Shown: one piece after another, positions 5,097 to 5,694 of the stretch
Layout of the letters: every line of letters begins with the position of its first letter
Position numbering within the stretch: position 1 is the first letter of the stretch
From: Pseudonocardia sp.
GTDB taxonomy: Bacteria > Actinomycetota > Actinomycetes > Mycobacteriales > Pseudonocardiaceae
Reading direction: 5' to 3'
Length of the DNA stretch: 5,694 nt
NCBI GenBank assembly: GCA_030147065.1
Contig: JASLAP010000357.1
Coordinates: forward strand, 1 to 5,694
Position numbers and translations under genes: made by a program
The notes under the pieces: generated by a model
What the model saw: only the letters and a program-made list of their open reading frames with translations
What the model was told of the DNA's origin: nothing
The model's database searches: none

Positions 5097-5238
5097 AACC
5101 CTGACCTCCGTCCGGGGCCGCCGACCGACGTGCCCACCTGGCGCGGAGCGTAGTGACGGTCCGCGCGCCGCGCCGGGTCTGGCGGACCGGGGTGGAACCG
5201 GCTCGGCGTCCGGGCTGGTCGGGCGTAGTGTGGGTGGT
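5097..5238. promoter_or_regulatory. Divergent promoter region between two membrane protein genes
   Basis: This 142-bp gap holds a strong ribosome binding site for the minus gene (GGAGGT, 5104-5109). A possible minus-strand -10 box, TACGCT, at 5147-5152 would give a leader of about 44 bases. The inverted repeat CGGTCCGC (5157-5164) / GCGGACCG (5182-5189), with a 17-bp spacer, could be an operator. No good -35 element is evident for the minus promoter. Confidence 0.35.
5226..5231 (+). promoter_or_regulatory. -10 box of a leaderless promoter
   Basis: TAGTGT fits TANNNT and ends 7 bases before the GTG at 5239. Transcription starting 6-7 bases after the hexamer would begin at or next to the G of that GTG, the layout of actinobacterial leaderless genes. 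There is no Shine-Dalgarno before the GTG, which agrees. Confidence 0.6.
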
Positions 5239-5664
5239 GTGACGGGCGACCGTCCGGCCGTTGTGGGCCTGCTCCTGTACCTGGTGATCGCAGTGACGCC
5301 GACCGTGGTGTTGTGGGTGTCGCTGCGGTTGGTGCCGGGCGCGGTCAACGCGTGGGCGGAGCGCCGCCGGACCCGGCGGGCCCGCCAGGTCCCGGCCGGC
5401 CCGCCCCTGGAACGCACGGTGGCCGACCTGCGCCGGCTCCGCCGGGAGGTCCGCGGTCGGACCCCGTCGACCCAGGTGCGCCGGGTGGCCGTGCTCGCCG
5501 CCTACGACGACGCGTTGCTCGACGTCTGCCGGCTGGTCGAGGTGGACGCCCCCCTGGCCACCGCGGTCGGGCACGACCGGGCGTTCGCCCGGCTGCTCAC
5601 CGAGGCCGCGGTGGAGGACGCCGGGATACCGCTCGACCTGCCGGCGGGTGGGGCGCCCGTCTGA
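5239..5664 (+). CDS. Single-pass membrane-anchored protein of unknown function
   Basis: This 141-aa protein has a membrane segment at about residues 8-34 (VVGLLLYLVIAVTPTVVLWV onward), then a strongly basic stop-transfer stretch ERRRTRRARQ (41-50). A soluble C-terminal domain of about 85 residues follows. It has LERTVADLRRLRREV (57-71), a likely amphipathic helix, and VAVLAAYDDALLDVCRLVEV (83-102). It ends with FARLLTEAAVEDAGIPLDL (116-134). The positive-inside rule puts this domain in the cytoplasm. The pattern looks like a conserved actinobacterial hypothetical protein, but I cannot assign a function. The GTG at 5239 is chosen because it lies just before the membrane segment and 7 bases after a TAGTGT -10 box, implying a leaderless message. 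The frame stays open upstream to 4888, but that part is the shadow of the minus-strand gene. Confidence 0.78.
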   Translation: MTGDRPAVVGLLLYLVIAVTPTVVLWVSLRLVPGAVNAWAERRRTRRARQVPAGPPLERTVADLRRLRREVRGRTPSTQVRRVAVLAAYDDALLDVCRLVEVDAPLATAVGHDRAFARLLTEAAVEDAGIPLDLPAGGAPV

Positions 5665-5676
5665 CCCCGGTCGCAG

Positions 5677-5682
5677 TAGGGT
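5677..5682 (+). promoter_or_regulatory. Possible -10 box for a gene beyond the right edge
   Basis: TAGGGT, 12 bases after the stop at 5664, fits TANNNT. The next bases, CCGTAAAATCAC, are unusually AT-rich for this window, as expected at a transcription start. The gene it would serve lies outside the window, so the call is tentative. Confidence 0.35.
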
Positions 5683-5694
5683 CCGTAAAATCAC

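Noticed and set aside
5097..5417. Upstream extension of the 80-aa membrane protein
   Set aside because: The extra part is antisense to the divergent gene. The ATG at 5096 has a near-ideal GGAGGT site 7 bases upstream.
4837..5694. Minus-strand open frame of 285 codons reaching the right edge
   Set aside because: It is the shadow of the two membrane protein genes: R, G, P and H rich with no membrane segment or domain.

Overview
The window is very GC-rich chromosomal DNA from an actinobacterium. The base composition, GTG starts, short leaders with a TANNNT -10 box, and a TIGR03086/DinB-type protein of the mycothiol-associated metal-enzyme group all point that way. A Pseudonocardiales-like host is plausible, but I cannot name a species from sequence alone. 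I see no tRNA, rRNA, CRISPR array, transposase or phage gene. Gene density is high and most genes lie on the minus strand.

Layout, left to right. 1-94 has only a palindrome after a stop codon. 95-298(-) is a 67-aa protein with a CxC...HxxH motif. 428-973(-) is a TIGR03086-type DinB-fold metal protein. 974-1155 is an intergenic stretch with strong, mutually exclusive hairpins and a candidate promoter. 1156-1833(-) is a free-standing protein of five kinesin-light-chain-like TPR units with an exact 42-residue period. 1908-2386(-) is an NTF2/SnoaL-like gene (SgcJ/EcaC type) broken by a one-base deletion near 2033. 2383-2760(-) is the C-terminal two thirds of a MarR regulator with no start of its own. 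2765-3241(-) is an intact MarR regulator. It is divergent from 3291-4112(+), an alpha/beta hydrolase, across a 49-bp gap with TTGTCA/TGACA operator-like elements. 4128-4820(-) is a second, different alpha/beta hydrolase, convergent with the first. 4854-5096(-) and 5239-5664(+) are two divergent single-pass membrane proteins of unknown function. 5665-5694 may hold the promoter of the next gene.

How the parts fit. The clearest unit is the divergon at 2765-4112: a MarR regulator probably controls itself and the neighbouring hydrolase through operators in the shared gap. Next to it lies what looks like a decayed unit. A second MarR gene overlapped an NTF2-like gene by GTGA, implying translational coupling. 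Now the regulator has lost its N-terminal part exactly where the intact MarR gene ends, and the NTF2-like gene is frameshifted. This suggests that a deletion or insertion joined two MarR-linked loci. The remaining genes look like ordinary, lightly characterised actinobacterial chromosome. I found no convincing new multi-gene system. The best leads are the paired-MarR junction with its decayed partner, the MarR operator overlapping a hydrolase start with no Shine-Dalgarno, and the switch-like hairpins at 1050-1104.
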